From JAKVCB01 sp963578605 (GTDB taxonomy: Bacteria > Planctomycetota > Planctomycetia > Pirellulales > Lacipirellulaceae), in contig CAUZEA010000031.1 in NCBI GenBank assembly GCA_963578605.1, positions 1 to 53,337 on the forward strand: a stretch of 53,337 nucleotides of DNA, given 5' to 3'. Under the pieces are notes generated by a model. It did no database searches and was not told where the DNA came from. It saw only the letters and a list, made by a program, of their open reading frames with translations. Position numbers and translations under genes: made by a program. Below, piece after piece: positions 1 to 8,497 of this stretch (the stretch's first letter is position 1; each line of letters starts with the position of its first letter).

Positions 1-19
1 GCTGGACATTGTGTCCAGC
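1..19. promoter_or_regulatory. Palindrome before the XRE regulator, possible operator
   Basis: A perfect inverted repeat, GCTGGACA-TTG-TGTCCAGC, with 8-bp arms and a 3-bp centre, lies 19 bp before the start codon of the small HTH protein. Its size and position fit an operator for an autoregulated Cro/CI-type protein. That role is inferred from position only. The arm may extend beyond the window edge. Confidence 0.4.
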
Positions 20-37
20 ATCGTATAACGTGACCCT

Positions 38-265
38 ATGGCACCTCGACGCAAGAAAAAGCTGAGCGACCAGATTCGTGATGCAATCGACGATTCGGGT
101 AAGTCACGCTATCGGATATCTCACGAAAGTGAAATCGATGAGAGCGCCCTGGCCAAGTTCTACAACGGGCACAGGGGGCTCTCGATGAAGGCCCTTGACC
201 GGCTTGCCGAGTGCCTCGGCATGCGTATCGAGGTTGAGGGCCGCAAGCAGACCAAAGGAAGATAA
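38..265 (+). CDS. Small XRE-family helix-turn-helix protein
   Basis: A 75-residue basic protein with a Cro/CI-like helix-turn-helix over about residues 8-60. The segment YRISHESEIDESALAKF supplies the helix-turn pair, followed by LDRLAECLGM. Such small regulators next to an integrase often control element transcription or act as the excision directionality factor. Only 2 bases separate its stop from the integrase start, so the two are almost certainly co-transcribed. A perfect palindrome at 1-19 lies just upstream and may be its operator. No strong ribosome binding site is visible before the ATG. The DNA-binding assignment is fairly safe; the exact role is inferred. Confidence 0.7.
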   Translation: MAPRRKKKLSDQIRDAIDDSGKSRYRISHESEIDESALAKFYNGHRGLSMKALDRLAECLGMRIEVEGRKQTKGR

Positions 266-267
266 CC

Positions 268-1716
268 ATGGCTTCAGTGTTCAAACGTGGCGGGAAGAAA
301 GCCAAGGGGTTCTGGTACACATCGTGGACCGACCACAACGGCAAGCGACGGACCAAATGCACATTCACCACGGACAAGGCAACGGCAGAACGCATTGCAA
401 AAAAACATGAGGCCGAGGCGGCTTTGCGGCGAGATGGCGTGATTGATCCCGCATTGGATGCGATCAGCAAGGAATCCGGGCGTTCGATAGAATCCCACTT
501 AGCCGACTACGAAAGCAAACTGCGGGCAGCAAACCGAACGGATAAGCACGTCATAAGCACTACGCAATTTATCCGGCGGATTGCTGACCACGCTGAATTC
601 AAAACAGCAGCGGATATTTCCGCTGATGCTGTGAATCGCTACGCCGGTAAGTTGCGGAACGAAGGCCGCGCGACTCGCACAATCCAAGCACACCTGAGCG
701 CGATCAAGGCATTTACCAAATGGCTAACCGATCACCACAAGCTTCCCCGCGATCCGCTGGCTTCGGTGAAGAAACCAGATCCCAAAGCTGACCGGCGGCG
801 CGAACGTCGGATACTACTGCAAGAGGAGTGGAGGCGGTTGATATCAGCGACCGAAGCCGGACCGGATCGCGATGACATGCCCAGTAGTGAACGGCTACTG
901 CTGTATCGGACAGCGGTCCAAACTGGGTTAAGATCAAAAGAGCTGCGGAACCTGACTCGTGGCGGGTTATTTCTTAACGAAGAACAGCCTTACATAACTT
1001 GTAAGGCTAGATCCACCAAAAACCGAAAAGCTGCACGGCAGTATATTCAACCAGAACTGGCGGCAAGCCTGAAGGTCCACATCGCGAGGAAAAACCCGAA
1101 GGCTCCTGTGTTCAACCTGCCGCATGAATCTAAATTGGCTCGGATGTTGCGGGATGATCTAACCGAGGCCCGCAAGCAGTGGTTATCCGAAGCAAAGAAT
1201 GATCCCCAGGAATATGCAAGGCGGCAGCATAGCGACTTCCTGGCCAGTACTAACCACGAAGGCGAGAATATAGATTTTCATGCGCTACGGCACACTTTCG
1301 GTGCGTGGCTGACGATGACCGGTTCACACCCGAAGGTAGTGCAGACTGCGATGCGCCACTCGAGCATTACCCTGACAATGGACACCTATGGGCATCTATT
1401 CCCCGGACAAGAGGCTGACGCGGTAGGCCGATTGTGGGAAATGTTAGGTGATCCCGCAGACGCCCTGCGGGCGACCGGGACGGACGACCAAGCGGCGGAG
1501 CCTCCAGGACACGCGCAGCGCGCAGGACGCGAAACTCCGCGACTGGCTGCGACCGGGTGCGAACAAGAAGGCGAGAGCAGCCTCCAAGACAAATCGCCCA
1601 AGCCCATATTAGTTGCGGGCTTAGGCGACGATGCGCCACCGGGTGCAGCGCCCTGCGTAAGTAGCGGAGGAGGGACTCGAACCCCCGACACGCGGATTAT
1701 GATTCCGCTGCTCTAA
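268..1716 (+). CDS. Tyrosine recombinase / integrase
   Basis: A 482-residue site-specific recombinase that would integrate and excise the element at the window's left edge. The N-terminal arm region (about 1-60) is basic, a SAM-like core-binding domain follows (about 75-165), and the catalytic domain covers about 185-385. Catalytic residues can be read: Arg222 in GLRSKEL, His338 and Arg341 in HALRHTF, His364 in MRHSS and the nucleophile Tyr374 in MDTYGH. AGGAAG precedes the ATG. The last roughly 95 residues look unconserved, and the final codons lie inside the antisense strand of the adjacent tRNA gene. The stop is therefore contributed by the tRNA, as expected if the reading frame was completed by the integration site. 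Confidence 0.9.
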   Translation: MASVFKRGGKKAKGFWYTSWTDHNGKRRTKCTFTTDKATAERIAKKHEAEAALRRDGVIDPALDAISKESGRSIESHLADYESKLRAANRTDKHVISTTQFIRRIADHAEFKTAADISADAVNRYAGKLRNEGRATRTIQAHLSAIKAFTKWLTDHHKLPRDPLASVKKPDPKADRRRERRILLQEEWRRLISATEAGPDRDDMPSSERLLLYRTAVQTGLRSKELRNLTRGGLFLNEEQPYITCKARSTKNRKAARQYIQPELAASLKVHIARKNPKAPVFNLPHESKLARMLRDDLTEARKQWLSEAKNDPQEYARRQHSDFLASTNHEGENIDFHALRHTFGAWLTMTGSHPKVVQTAMRHSSITLTMDTYGHLFPGQEADAVGRLWEMLGDPADALRATGTDDQAAEPPGHAQRAGRETPRLAATGCEQEGESSLQDKSPKPILVAGLGDDAPPGAAPCVSSGGGTRTPDTRIMIPLL

Positions 1717-1735
1717 CCAACTGAGCTACTCCGCC
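1662..1735 (-). tRNA. tRNA with CAU anticodon (Met, or Ile2 if lysidine-modified)
   Basis: Read on the minus strand, a full cloverleaf can be folded: acceptor stem GGCGGAG with CTCCGCT (a G-U closing pair), D arm GCTC/GAGC, anticodon stem GCGGA/TCCGC with loop ATCATAA (anticodon CAT), T arm GGGGG/CCCTC with loop TTCGAGT, and discriminator A. CCA is not encoded. CAU can mean elongator Met or the tRNA-Ile that is modified by TilS; elongator Met is favoured by resemblance. The integrase frame ends inside this gene, so the tRNA is the probable insertion target and its 3' half would be regenerated by the element. Confidence 0.93.
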
Positions 1736-1867
1736 CGGATGAGTATGCCGCGTGATTGTAAGGATTCGGCCAATTTCTTTCCAGAGGGCCCGTTTGTCCG
1801 GCGTCGTTATGGTTTTTGAGCTTGGTTTCGTCCCCGGCGACGGCGAAAACAAATAGAGGTCCAATCT

Positions 1868-3403
1868 TCAGCTTCTGGTCCAGATTGTGAGGTCTTTGAG
1901 ATTTCCTGCGGCGCGGCGCGGCCAAATCAGGCTTAAGCCATATCCGATTGCCAGCAGGAACAGGTTTGGAAGGACCCCAATCCAGAACGTATTGGGAAGC
2001 CAGTCATTAACAGTTGGAAAATTTGCCTTCCCCCATGTTGTCGTAAGAACCACCCACACTACAACAAGTAGTACGGTTGCTGCGGTTGCGACCATCGCTG
2101 GCACCGAACCAACGCGAACGGTCAAAAATCCCAACAGGAACAGGCTCAAGAGTCCGGCACTTACAATAGGGTAGACCACGGTTTGAAGATCCATCAGTGT
2201 TTCGGTGCGCGAAAAATGAATCACCAGGGCAACACCCACCATGATCATCGAGAACAGGACCGAAGCCCAGCGGCCTATGCCCAGGTAGTGTTGTTCGCTG
2301 TGCTTTGCATTAAAGCGTCGATAGAAATCGGTTGTTACGGTTGATGCTGAGGCGTTGATGCTCGAGTCGAGTGTGGACATTGCCGCGGCCAGCAGCCCAG
2401 CAATGACAAACCCGGCAACTCCAGGAGGAATTCTGGTCAGGATGAAATAGGGAAACACTTCTTCAGGCTTTGCACCATCGAGTGCAGTGGTCGGAAAGTG
2501 CTGGTAGAAGACATACAGGGCCGTACCTACGAACGCAAAATAAACCCAGACCGGGATAGTGAGACAGGTTCCCAGGATAAGTCCCTGGCGGGCGTCTTTG
2601 TCGGTTTTCATGGCCAGGTAGCGCTGGACCAGGCTCTGGTCGGTACACAGGATTTGCAGGAATTGAAACTGGTAAACAAGGATAATGACCCAGACGGTTT
2701 TTTTGTCAAAATCAAAGAGGTCCGTGCTTCCCACACCAAATTTTCCGTCGGCAGCAGCCTCACTGAAGATTTGCCCAAATCCTCCTGGGATCTGGGAGGC
2801 AATGATAGGCATACAGATGAGCCCACCGGCGATCAGGGCGATACCCTGGATTAAATCGGTGTAGATGACCGCTTGCAGTCCCCCGGCGATGGTGTAGGCC
2901 GCCACCAGAACCCCCAGCCCGGCAATCACCCAGGGAAGGTCCAGGCCACTCATTTTTTGAAAGGGCAGACTCACGACGTAGAGAATGATGCCGGTGCGAA
3001 ACATGTGGAATCCCAAAAACGCCACAGCACCATAAAGGCGGGCCCAGGTGCCAAAGCGCCGTTCCAGGTATTCGTAAGCGCTGCGAATATGTCCCTGGCG
3101 AAAAAAAGGCATGAACACCCAGTAGGCGAGCAGTGCGGGGATGAAATAAAGTAGCTGGGCCGGTACAAAGCGCCAGTCGTCTTGAAAAGTTGCGCCAGGC
3201 AACGCGAGAAAAGTCATCGAACTGATAATGGTTGCCATGATCGAAAAGGCAACAACCCAGCCCGGCATGCTGCGGTTGGCGAGGAAATAGTCGTCTGCCG
3301 AGCGTGTTTTGCGGGCGCAGTAAACTCCAATTGCGATCAAGACCCCTAAATTGATCACAATCACTAATAGATCTGGCCAACGTGCGAGGTATTCTTGAGG
3401 CAT
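1868..3403 (-). CDS. Sodium:solute symporter (SSS family)
   Basis: A 511-residue inner-membrane protein with about 13 hydrophobic helices spread over its whole length, typical of SSS transporters that import sugars or other organic solutes with Na+. The segment RSADDYFLANRSMPGW near residue 35 is a family hallmark, and the sequence near residue 155 (IAGGLQAVIYTDLIQG) matches the conserved SSS core. AAAGGTGA stands at a good distance before the ATG. The gene starts 26 bp after the ABC permease stop and is probably the last gene of that operon, giving one transcript with both an ATP-driven and a sodium-driven importer. The substrate cannot be told from sequence; a sugar is likely from context. 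Confidence 0.88.
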   Translation of the reverse strand: MPQEYLARWPDLLVIVINLGVLIAIGVYCARKTRSADDYFLANRSMPGWVVAFSIMATIISSMTFLALPGATFQDDWRFVPAQLLYFIPALLAYWVFMPFFRQGHIRSAYEYLERRFGTWARLYGAVAFLGFHMFRTGIILYVVSLPFQKMSGLDLPWVIAGLGVLVAAYTIAGGLQAVIYTDLIQGIALIAGGLICMPIIASQIPGGFGQIFSEAAADGKFGVGSTDLFDFDKKTVWVIILVYQFQFLQILCTDQSLVQRYLAMKTDKDARQGLILGTCLTIPVWVYFAFVGTALYVFYQHFPTTALDGAKPEEVFPYFILTRIPPGVAGFVIAGLLAAAMSTLDSSINASASTVTTDFYRRFNAKHSEQHYLGIGRWASVLFSMIMVGVALVIHFSRTETLMDLQTVVYPIVSAGLLSLFLLGFLTVRVGSVPAMVATAATVLLVVVWVVLTTTWGKANFPTVNDWLPNTFWIGVLPNLFLLAIGYGLSLIWPRRAAGNLKDLTIWTRS

Positions 3404-3429
3404 GCGATGTCACCTTTAGAAAATCAATT

Positions 3430-4770
3430 TCAGTTGGTGGGCAGGATTTTCCAACCGCGTCTCCGCAACACATCAATCAACACCGCCCCGATGATGAGCA
3501 ATCCCATAACGACTTCCTGGGTAAAGTCTCTAAACTTCATCAGGTTCATTCCATTGCCAATCACGGCAATGATCAAGGCACCAATCAGTGTGTTGAGTAT
3601 CTTTCCTTCACCGCCAGCCAGACTCGTTCCGCCCACGACCACCGCAGCGATCACATACAGTTCATACATGGTGCCGTAGAGGGGCGACCCACTGGTCAGT
3701 TTCGACGCCTGGATGACGCCTCCCAATCCTGCCAAAGCGCCACACAGTGTGTAGGCAAAAATCAGGACCCAAGCGACGGGCACTCCCGACAGCCGCGCTG
3801 CTTCCCGGTTACCTCCAACCGCGTAGAGATATCTCCCGAGCGTGGTTCGTGTCATCACGATGTGGGCCAATACATAGAGCAGGATCATCAAGATCACGGC
3901 ATTGGGAATCCCCAATGGTCTTCCCATCGCAAAGAGCGAAAAAGACTTGGGTACCTGGTAAACGTTTTGCCCGTCGGTAAGAATTTTGGCGGCACCACGT
4001 GCAACCGACATCATGGCAAGTGTCACAATAAACGGTGCGATTCCAAAGCCGGTCACGAGCAAGCCCGTACACCATCCTGCCAGCCCGCAGACTGCAACCG
4101 CCGCCAGCGAACTGAACACCATTCCCCATACTGTGGCTTCAAATCCTCCACACAGGTCACGGAGACAGAGCGCGACGGTCACGGCCGAGAGGGCCACAAG
4201 GCTGCCCACCGAGAGATCGATCCCGGCGGTAATGATCACCATGGTCATCCCGATCCCGACAATGGCAAAAATGGCCGATTGTGCGGCAACGTTGGAGAGG
4301 TTGTCCCGTTTAAGAAAATTAGGCCACCAGTAACTCTGCGGAACCACGATTCTTGTCTTGGCCAGAGAGGGCATTCTGGTACCAAGTTCAGCCAGCAACT
4401 TCCAATTGGCAGCCGTCTGCGTAGTGGCAATGACGTCGATGGTTTCTTTGGCGGCGATGGCCTTATCGAGCGCCTGGCGGACATCGGGCGGACCTCCGGC
4501 CACGGTTGCCAGAACCTGAACGCCTGCGTCTTGCAGCGTACGTTCCAACTGCGCGGCAAAGTCCTTGTCGTCGGGACTTGCCGAGGCAGCAATGAAAACA
4601 TGCCTCTGGCTACCCGCCTGGCTGAGGATTTGCTTCGCCAGTTGTCTACCCGCCTCGGCGCCGGTGGGATTTTGTCGGGCAATCGTCATCCCGCTGAAAA
4701 ACGCGCCTAGCAACAACAGCACAAACAGCATTCCGTAGTCGGTCGCAAACAGGGAAAATTTATTACGCAT
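3430..4770 (-). CDS. Sugar ABC transporter permease (RbsC-like) with inserted extracytoplasmic domain
   Basis: A 446-residue permease of the ribose/galactose (CUT2) type. From about residue 150 it follows RbsC closely: FLKRDNLSNV, then GMTMVIITAGIDLSVGSLVA, then about seven more helices. Unlike RbsC, where a short loop joins the first helix to this core, roughly 120 residues are inserted after TM1 (residues 12-31). The insert has an alternating beta-alpha pattern (HVFIAASAS, VQVLATVAGG, IDVIATTQT, TRIVVPQS) like half of a periplasmic binding-protein fold. It should face the periplasm. The gene begins 6 bp after the ATPase stop with GAGG upstream. The permease role is secure; the role of the insert is unknown. 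Confidence 0.9.
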   Translation of the reverse strand: MRNKFSLFATDYGMLFVLLLLGAFFSGMTIARQNPTGAEAGRQLAKQILSQAGSQRHVFIAASASPDDKDFAAQLERTLQDAGVQVLATVAGGPPDVRQALDKAIAAKETIDVIATTQTAANWKLLAELGTRMPSLAKTRIVVPQSYWWPNFLKRDNLSNVAAQSAIFAIVGIGMTMVIITAGIDLSVGSLVALSAVTVALCLRDLCGGFEATVWGMVFSSLAAVAVCGLAGWCTGLLVTGFGIAPFIVTLAMMSVARGAAKILTDGQNVYQVPKSFSLFAMGRPLGIPNAVILMILLYVLAHIVMTRTTLGRYLYAVGGNREAARLSGVPVAWVLIFAYTLCGALAGLGGVIQASKLTSGSPLYGTMYELYVIAAVVVGGTSLAGGEGKILNTLIGALIIAVIGNGMNLMKFRDFTQEVVMGLLIIGAVLIDVLRRRGWKILPTN

Positions 4771-4776
4771 AAGACC

Positions 4777-6342
4777 TCACGCCACTGCCAGATGCATGAT
4801 TTGCTCTTGGGTCGCCTTTTCGACATCGGTGATTTCGCCCGTGACACGCCCTTCGTGCATGACGAGTATGCGATCCGACATTCCCAGAATCTCGGGCAAT
4901 TCAGAACTGATCATAATAATTGCTTTCCCGGCAACCGCCAGAGCATTCATCAACTGGTAGATCTCGTACTTGGCTCCCACGTCAATTCCACGGGTTGGTT
5001 CGTCAAAAATAACGACTTCACAATTGCGTTCGAGCCATTTTGCGAGCACGACTTTCTGCTGGTTGCCACCTGAAAGATTGGCGACAAGTTGCCGGGAGTT
5101 GGCAAGCTTGATGCGGAGGATTCTTACGTACTTGTCGAGCGATTCTTGCTCTTGGGCCTGGTTCACGAAAGCAAGCCGTGCAAAGTGATCCAGGTTGGGC
5201 AGCCCGAAATTTTCCACGACCGATTGTTTGAGGATGAGTCCCTGGGATTTGCGATCCTCGGTGAGCAGGCAGATCCCGGCGCGGATTGCATCGCGGGGGT
5301 TGTGGATTTTCAGTCGTTGTCCGTCGAGAACAATTTCGCCTTCCGCTGGTTCATCTGCGGAAAAAATAAGCCGAGCCATTTCGGTTCTGCCGGCTCCTAC
5401 CAGGCCAGTGATGCCCAGCACCTCACCCTGCCCTACCGAGAATGAAACACCTCGCACGGCATTGCCGCGACAGAGATTGGTTACCGCCAGCCTGGTTTCG
5501 CCCGGGGTCACATCGCGGTGGGGGAATTCGTGTTCCAGGCGGCGACCGACCATCATTTCGATCAGCGTGTCCCGGGTAACGTCCGTGGTCTCCTTAGTGG
5601 CGACGTGCTGACCGTCCCGTAAAACGGTGATGCGGTCGGCAATCTGAAAAATTTCTGGAAGGCGGTGCGAAATATAGATGATACTTATCCTTTGTTGCTG
5701 CAGGTCTCGAATCACTTCGAACAAGTGATCCACCTCCTGTGGGGTGAGCGTGGCGCTCGGCTCATCCATAATGAGGATCTTTGCATCAAGTGAGAGAGCT
5801 TTAGCAATTTCGACGACTTGCTGCTGGGCAATCGAAAGCTGATTGCAAGGGATATCGGGATCGATTTCAACGCCCACGCGCTCCAGCAACGCCTCAGCCT
5901 GGCGAAGTTCTTCCCGACGACGAATAAACCCCAGGGTCGTCGATTCCTGTCCCAGAAAGATGTTTTCGCGGGCCGAGAGGGTTGGTACCAGGTTGAACTC
6001 CTGGTAGATGGCAGCAATCCCGGCACGCAACGCGTCGCCTGGCGAATGGATGTGGATATCTTTGCCGGCAATAAAGATCTGGCCCACATCGGGTTGATGA
6101 GCCCCACCGAGGATTTTAATCAAAGTACTTTTGCCGGCACCGTTTTCTCCAAGCAGGGCATGGACTTCGCCGGCACGGAGATCGAAATCGACGTTTTCCA
6201 GCGCCTGCACGCCGGGAAACGACTTATAAATGCCGCGCATCATGAGCAAGGGTGTTGATTCACAGCTTCGATCAACGTCTTGCGACATAAGGAGCCAGGC
6301 GGGTCGTGGACGGGGTGCCGGGTACCGAGTTTCAACAGCCAA
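4777..6342 (-). CDS. Sugar ABC transporter ATPase with two ABC domains (RbsA/MglA-like)
   Basis: A cytoplasmic ATPase of 521 residues (from TTG at 6342) that powers the adjacent permease. The first ABC domain has Walker A GENGAGKSTLIK, signature LSIAQQQVVEIAKAL and Walker B ILIMDEPSATLT. The second has a degenerate Walker A (GLVGAGRTEMA), signature LSGGNQQKVVLAKWL and Walker B VVIFDEPTRGID, exactly the asymmetric CUT2 pattern. The start is uncertain: the TTG lies 5 bp after the binding-protein stop without a clear Shine-Dalgarno, and ATG codons at 6288 or in the MMRGIYKSF segment are alternatives that would remove a non-conserved leader. It is the second gene of the operon. Confidence 0.93.
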   Translation of the reverse strand: MAVETRYPAPRPRPAWLLMSQDVDRSCESTPLLMMRGIYKSFPGVQALENVDFDLRAGEVHALLGENGAGKSTLIKILGGAHQPDVGQIFIAGKDIHIHSPGDALRAGIAAIYQEFNLVPTLSARENIFLGQESTTLGFIRRREELRQAEALLERVGVEIDPDIPCNQLSIAQQQVVEIAKALSLDAKILIMDEPSATLTPQEVDHLFEVIRDLQQQRISIIYISHRLPEIFQIADRITVLRDGQHVATKETTDVTRDTLIEMMVGRRLEHEFPHRDVTPGETRLAVTNLCRGNAVRGVSFSVGQGEVLGITGLVGAGRTEMARLIFSADEPAEGEIVLDGQRLKIHNPRDAIRAGICLLTEDRKSQGLILKQSVVENFGLPNLDHFARLAFVNQAQEQESLDKYVRILRIKLANSRQLVANLSGGNQQKVVLAKWLERNCEVVIFDEPTRGIDVGAKYEIYQLMNALAVAGKAIIMISSELPEILGMSDRILVMHEGRVTGEITDVEKATQEQIMHLAVA

Positions 6343-6347
6343 TGACT

Positions 6348-7325
6348 TTATGAGCCAAGACTCGGATCGTTTTCGGCATCAACCTTGCGGTAAAGTTCTG
6401 TCTGAATAAGGTACTCTGGCTCGATTTGCTCACCCTCAAAATGCTTCATGATAAGTTCAACGGTCTTTACGCCCATACGATCGGGAAACTGAATGGGATC
6501 GGCATAGATCCGACCATCACGGATGGCTTTCTTTCCTTCAGGTTGCCCGTCGAAACCAATCAGCGTGACCTGGTCTTGCTTGTTGGCATCGACCAGGGCG
6601 GCATAGGCTCCCAGTGCTGACGGATCATTGATGGCAAAGATTCCCACCACATCGCCATCGCTTTGGAGGATAGCTTGCGTCGCTTCGTAGCCTTTGGACC
6701 GATTGCCGCCACAGGGAAGCTGGCTGACGATTTCGATTTTGTTGTCGGCCGTCTGATTGTATTGGTTGAGGACTTCCTGAAAGCCTTCGGTCCGGAGCAG
6801 GCAAGATTCTGTCAGGGTGTGATCGAGAACTGCAATTTTTCCACCAGCCGGGCCGATCGCCTCGATCATTGCCAGGGCAGCCTGCTTCCCGCCACTTTTG
6901 TTGTCGGTAGCGACGTGACTGACGACTTTGCAATCGGGCGCGAGGCAACCGTTGTCGACTGTGAAGACGGGAATCCCGGCCGCGGCTGCCTGTTCGATCG
7001 CGGGTCCGATGGCCCTCGAATCGTAGGGGGCCAACACAATCGCATCGACCTTTTGCACGATGAAGTCGTTGACTTGATTGTTTTGCTTGTCGGCATTTTC
7101 ATCCGCACCCAACACGACGACGTCGTACCCATGGGGCGCCGCTTCTTTTTTGATGGTGTCGCCAATGACCATGAAAAAGGGATTGGTCAGTGTCATCAGG
7201 GAGACGCCGATCGTACCGCGGTGAGGCGAGTTCCCGGATCCGGTTTGGATGGCAGAATCGGTGCCTGGCGAACAGCCGAGCAGGCTAAGGGCAACCAGCG
7301 AAAAGGACAAAATTCGTGGGATCAT
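6348..7325 (-). CDS. Sugar ABC transporter substrate-binding lipoprotein (RbsB-like)
   Basis: A 325-residue periplasmic-binding-protein family member, first gene of the uptake operon. The ATG at 7325 is chosen because it gives a lipoprotein signal (LVALSLLGC, Cys18 lipidated); the frame is open 26 codons further but that leader lacks sense. The mature part matches ribose-type binding proteins: GTIGVSLMTLTNPFF at the first strand, then DAIVLAPYDSRAIGPAIEQA, PVFTVDNG, and GIFAINDPSALGAYAALVDA. It captures a sugar outside the inner membrane and hands it to the permease. The ligand cannot be deduced; glucuronate isomerase lies 6 kb away but not in the same operon. Confidence 0.92.
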   Translation of the reverse strand: MIPRILSFSLVALSLLGCSPGTDSAIQTGSGNSPHRGTIGVSLMTLTNPFFMVIGDTIKKEAAPHGYDVVVLGADENADKQNNQVNDFIVQKVDAIVLAPYDSRAIGPAIEQAAAAGIPVFTVDNGCLAPDCKVVSHVATDNKSGGKQAALAMIEAIGPAGGKIAVLDHTLTESCLLRTEGFQEVLNQYNQTADNKIEIVSQLPCGGNRSKGYEATQAILQSDGDVVGIFAINDPSALGAYAALVDANKQDQVTLIGFDGQPEGKKAIRDGRIYADPIQFPDRMGVKTVELIMKHFEGEQIEPEYLIQTELYRKVDAENDPSLGS

Positions 7326-7602
7326 GGTAATCGAGTTGGGCAGGGACGGTTGGAGTTGAATATCGAAACGGGCAGCAGCCAAACCTTGGTAGCCGCAACC
7401 CATAATATGAGCGACAGCAACAAGGTTGCCATTTTACTGTATAAATTCCGGCAACAGGAAGGGTGTCATCCCAAGAATCATCATGATGACGTCTAAATGT
7501 GTTGCCAATTTGGCGATCTGGCGCGGCAAATCAGGTCGGTCGACCGGGTAATGTCCAACAAATAACGCCCCTCCTCTAACAAGGAGACAGGCCATATTAA
7601 AT

Positions 7603-8124
7603 TCAGCTTCCTGCCAACCTATTGACCCGTTCGACAATTTTTTCGGCCAATTTCCCAGGAGTAAGTTGTCCGTCGAGCGTCACATTTGCACACCTTTCGT
7701 AAGTGGGTGCCCGCCGGGCAAGCATTTCGACCACCTCCTCAATTCCACCTGACGAGAGATTGGGGCGCGTTGCCGCACTCTTCGGGTCGGCGACGATACG
7801 GTGCCACAGCTGCTCTGCTGAGAGTTTCAAGTAGACAACCAGAGAAGCGACGCGTGCAAGTCGCTCGTTGTGCGGTTGCATGATGGTCCCTGCACCAAAC
7901 GCAATCACGCATTGATCGTTGGCGCACATTTCTGCAACGACCTCTGCCTCGACCTGGCGAAAACCATTCTCCCCAACTTGCTGATACAGTTCTGTGAGAC
8001 TCATCCTACTCTTAAGTTCGATGCCACGATCGATGTCCCAAAGGGGCCATTGAAGCTGATCTGAAACCAGTTTTCCAACAGTCGATTTTCCGCTGGCACG
8101 GTATCCGAGCAGGATGACTTTCAT
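7603..8124 (-). CDS. aroK: Shikimate kinase
   Basis: A 173-residue P-loop kinase that phosphorylates shikimate at O3 in chorismate biosynthesis. Visible are Walker A GYRASGKSTVG (residues 7-17), the substrate-binding DID near residue 32, GFRQVEAEVV (Arg-x-x-Glu of the LID-side helix), FGAGTIM in place of the usual GGG motif, and the LID arginine in TRPNL. The length is normal for AroK. GAG instead of GGG in the shikimate-binding loop is a mild departure. The gene is separate from the transport operon by about 280 bp. The next gene, an AroE homologue, is transcribed away from it, so the two aromatic-pathway genes are divergently paired. Confidence 0.88.
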   Translation of the reverse strand: MKVILLGYRASGKSTVGKLVSDQLQWPLWDIDRGIELKSRMSLTELYQQVGENGFRQVEAEVVAEMCANDQCVIAFGAGTIMQPHNERLARVASLVVYLKLSAEQLWHRIVADPKSAATRPNLSSGGIEEVVEMLARRAPTYERCANVTLDGQLTPGKLAEKIVERVNRLAGS

Positions 8125-8497
8125 GATGCCCGATTGTAGAGTGTGCCTCCTTCGATTCTCAAGAGAAGGAGTCGGAAGCTACGGATAAAACGACACCCTC
8201 GAAACGGCTAACCCTCCCCTGAAAAGAGGGATTGAATGTTTTGGCTCACCAATCGTAAAACGTTACGATGTGCTTTGGCAAGGTCCGGTCTGGACGCAGG
8301 TTGTGGTAGAAGCCAGTGGTAAACAGCGTAACCACGAGGCGTTCGTTGTGGGATGCGTAGGTCGGTTCCTGCAGATGCCCATGCCAGATCCGGATGGTAA
8401 TGGAGTGGACACAGGGAAAATGAGCCATACAAGTGGACTGCTGCCGTAAAGGTGGTACGATCGCGGGAAGTTTATCCAGTACAACCCCTGATTTGAA
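8125..8497. other. Intergenic region between aroK and the aroE-like gene
   Basis: About 370 bp between two divergently transcribed genes, which must hold both promoters. Short open frames exist on the minus strand (for example 8208-8432), but they overlap one another in different frames and resemble no family. No convincing RNA gene or repeat was seen. Confidence 0.5.

Larger units (their letters stand above)
1..1662. mobile_element. Right edge of an integrated element, partial
   Basis: The first 1.66 kb holds a small XRE-type regulator and a tyrosine integrase that abut the 3' end of a tRNA gene. Integrative islands and prophages commonly insert at a tRNA 3' end and carry the integrase next to it, so the element should extend leftwards out of the window. 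The core of the attachment site should lie in the tRNA 3' half. The other end, and so the att repeat, cannot be seen here, and the cargo is unknown. Confidence 0.6.

Noticed and set aside
3382..4710. Long plus-strand open frame of 442 codons opposite the permease gene
   Set aside because: It is antisense to a clear RbsC-like permease, has an odd His/Gln/Arg-rich composition and shows no domain; it arises from codon bias of the real gene.
7478..7489. 12-bp palindrome TCATCATGATGA before the sugar-transport operon
   Set aside because: Short and of low complexity; could be an operator but chance occurrence in 53 kb is likely.
7434..7637. Minus-strand frame of 67 codons between the binding protein and aroK
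   Set aside because: It overlaps the aroK 3' end, matches nothing I recognise and has no clear ribosome site.
8208..8432. Overlapping minus-strand frames upstream of the aroE-like gene
   Set aside because: Three mutually overlapping frames with no family resemblance; typical of non-coding sequence.
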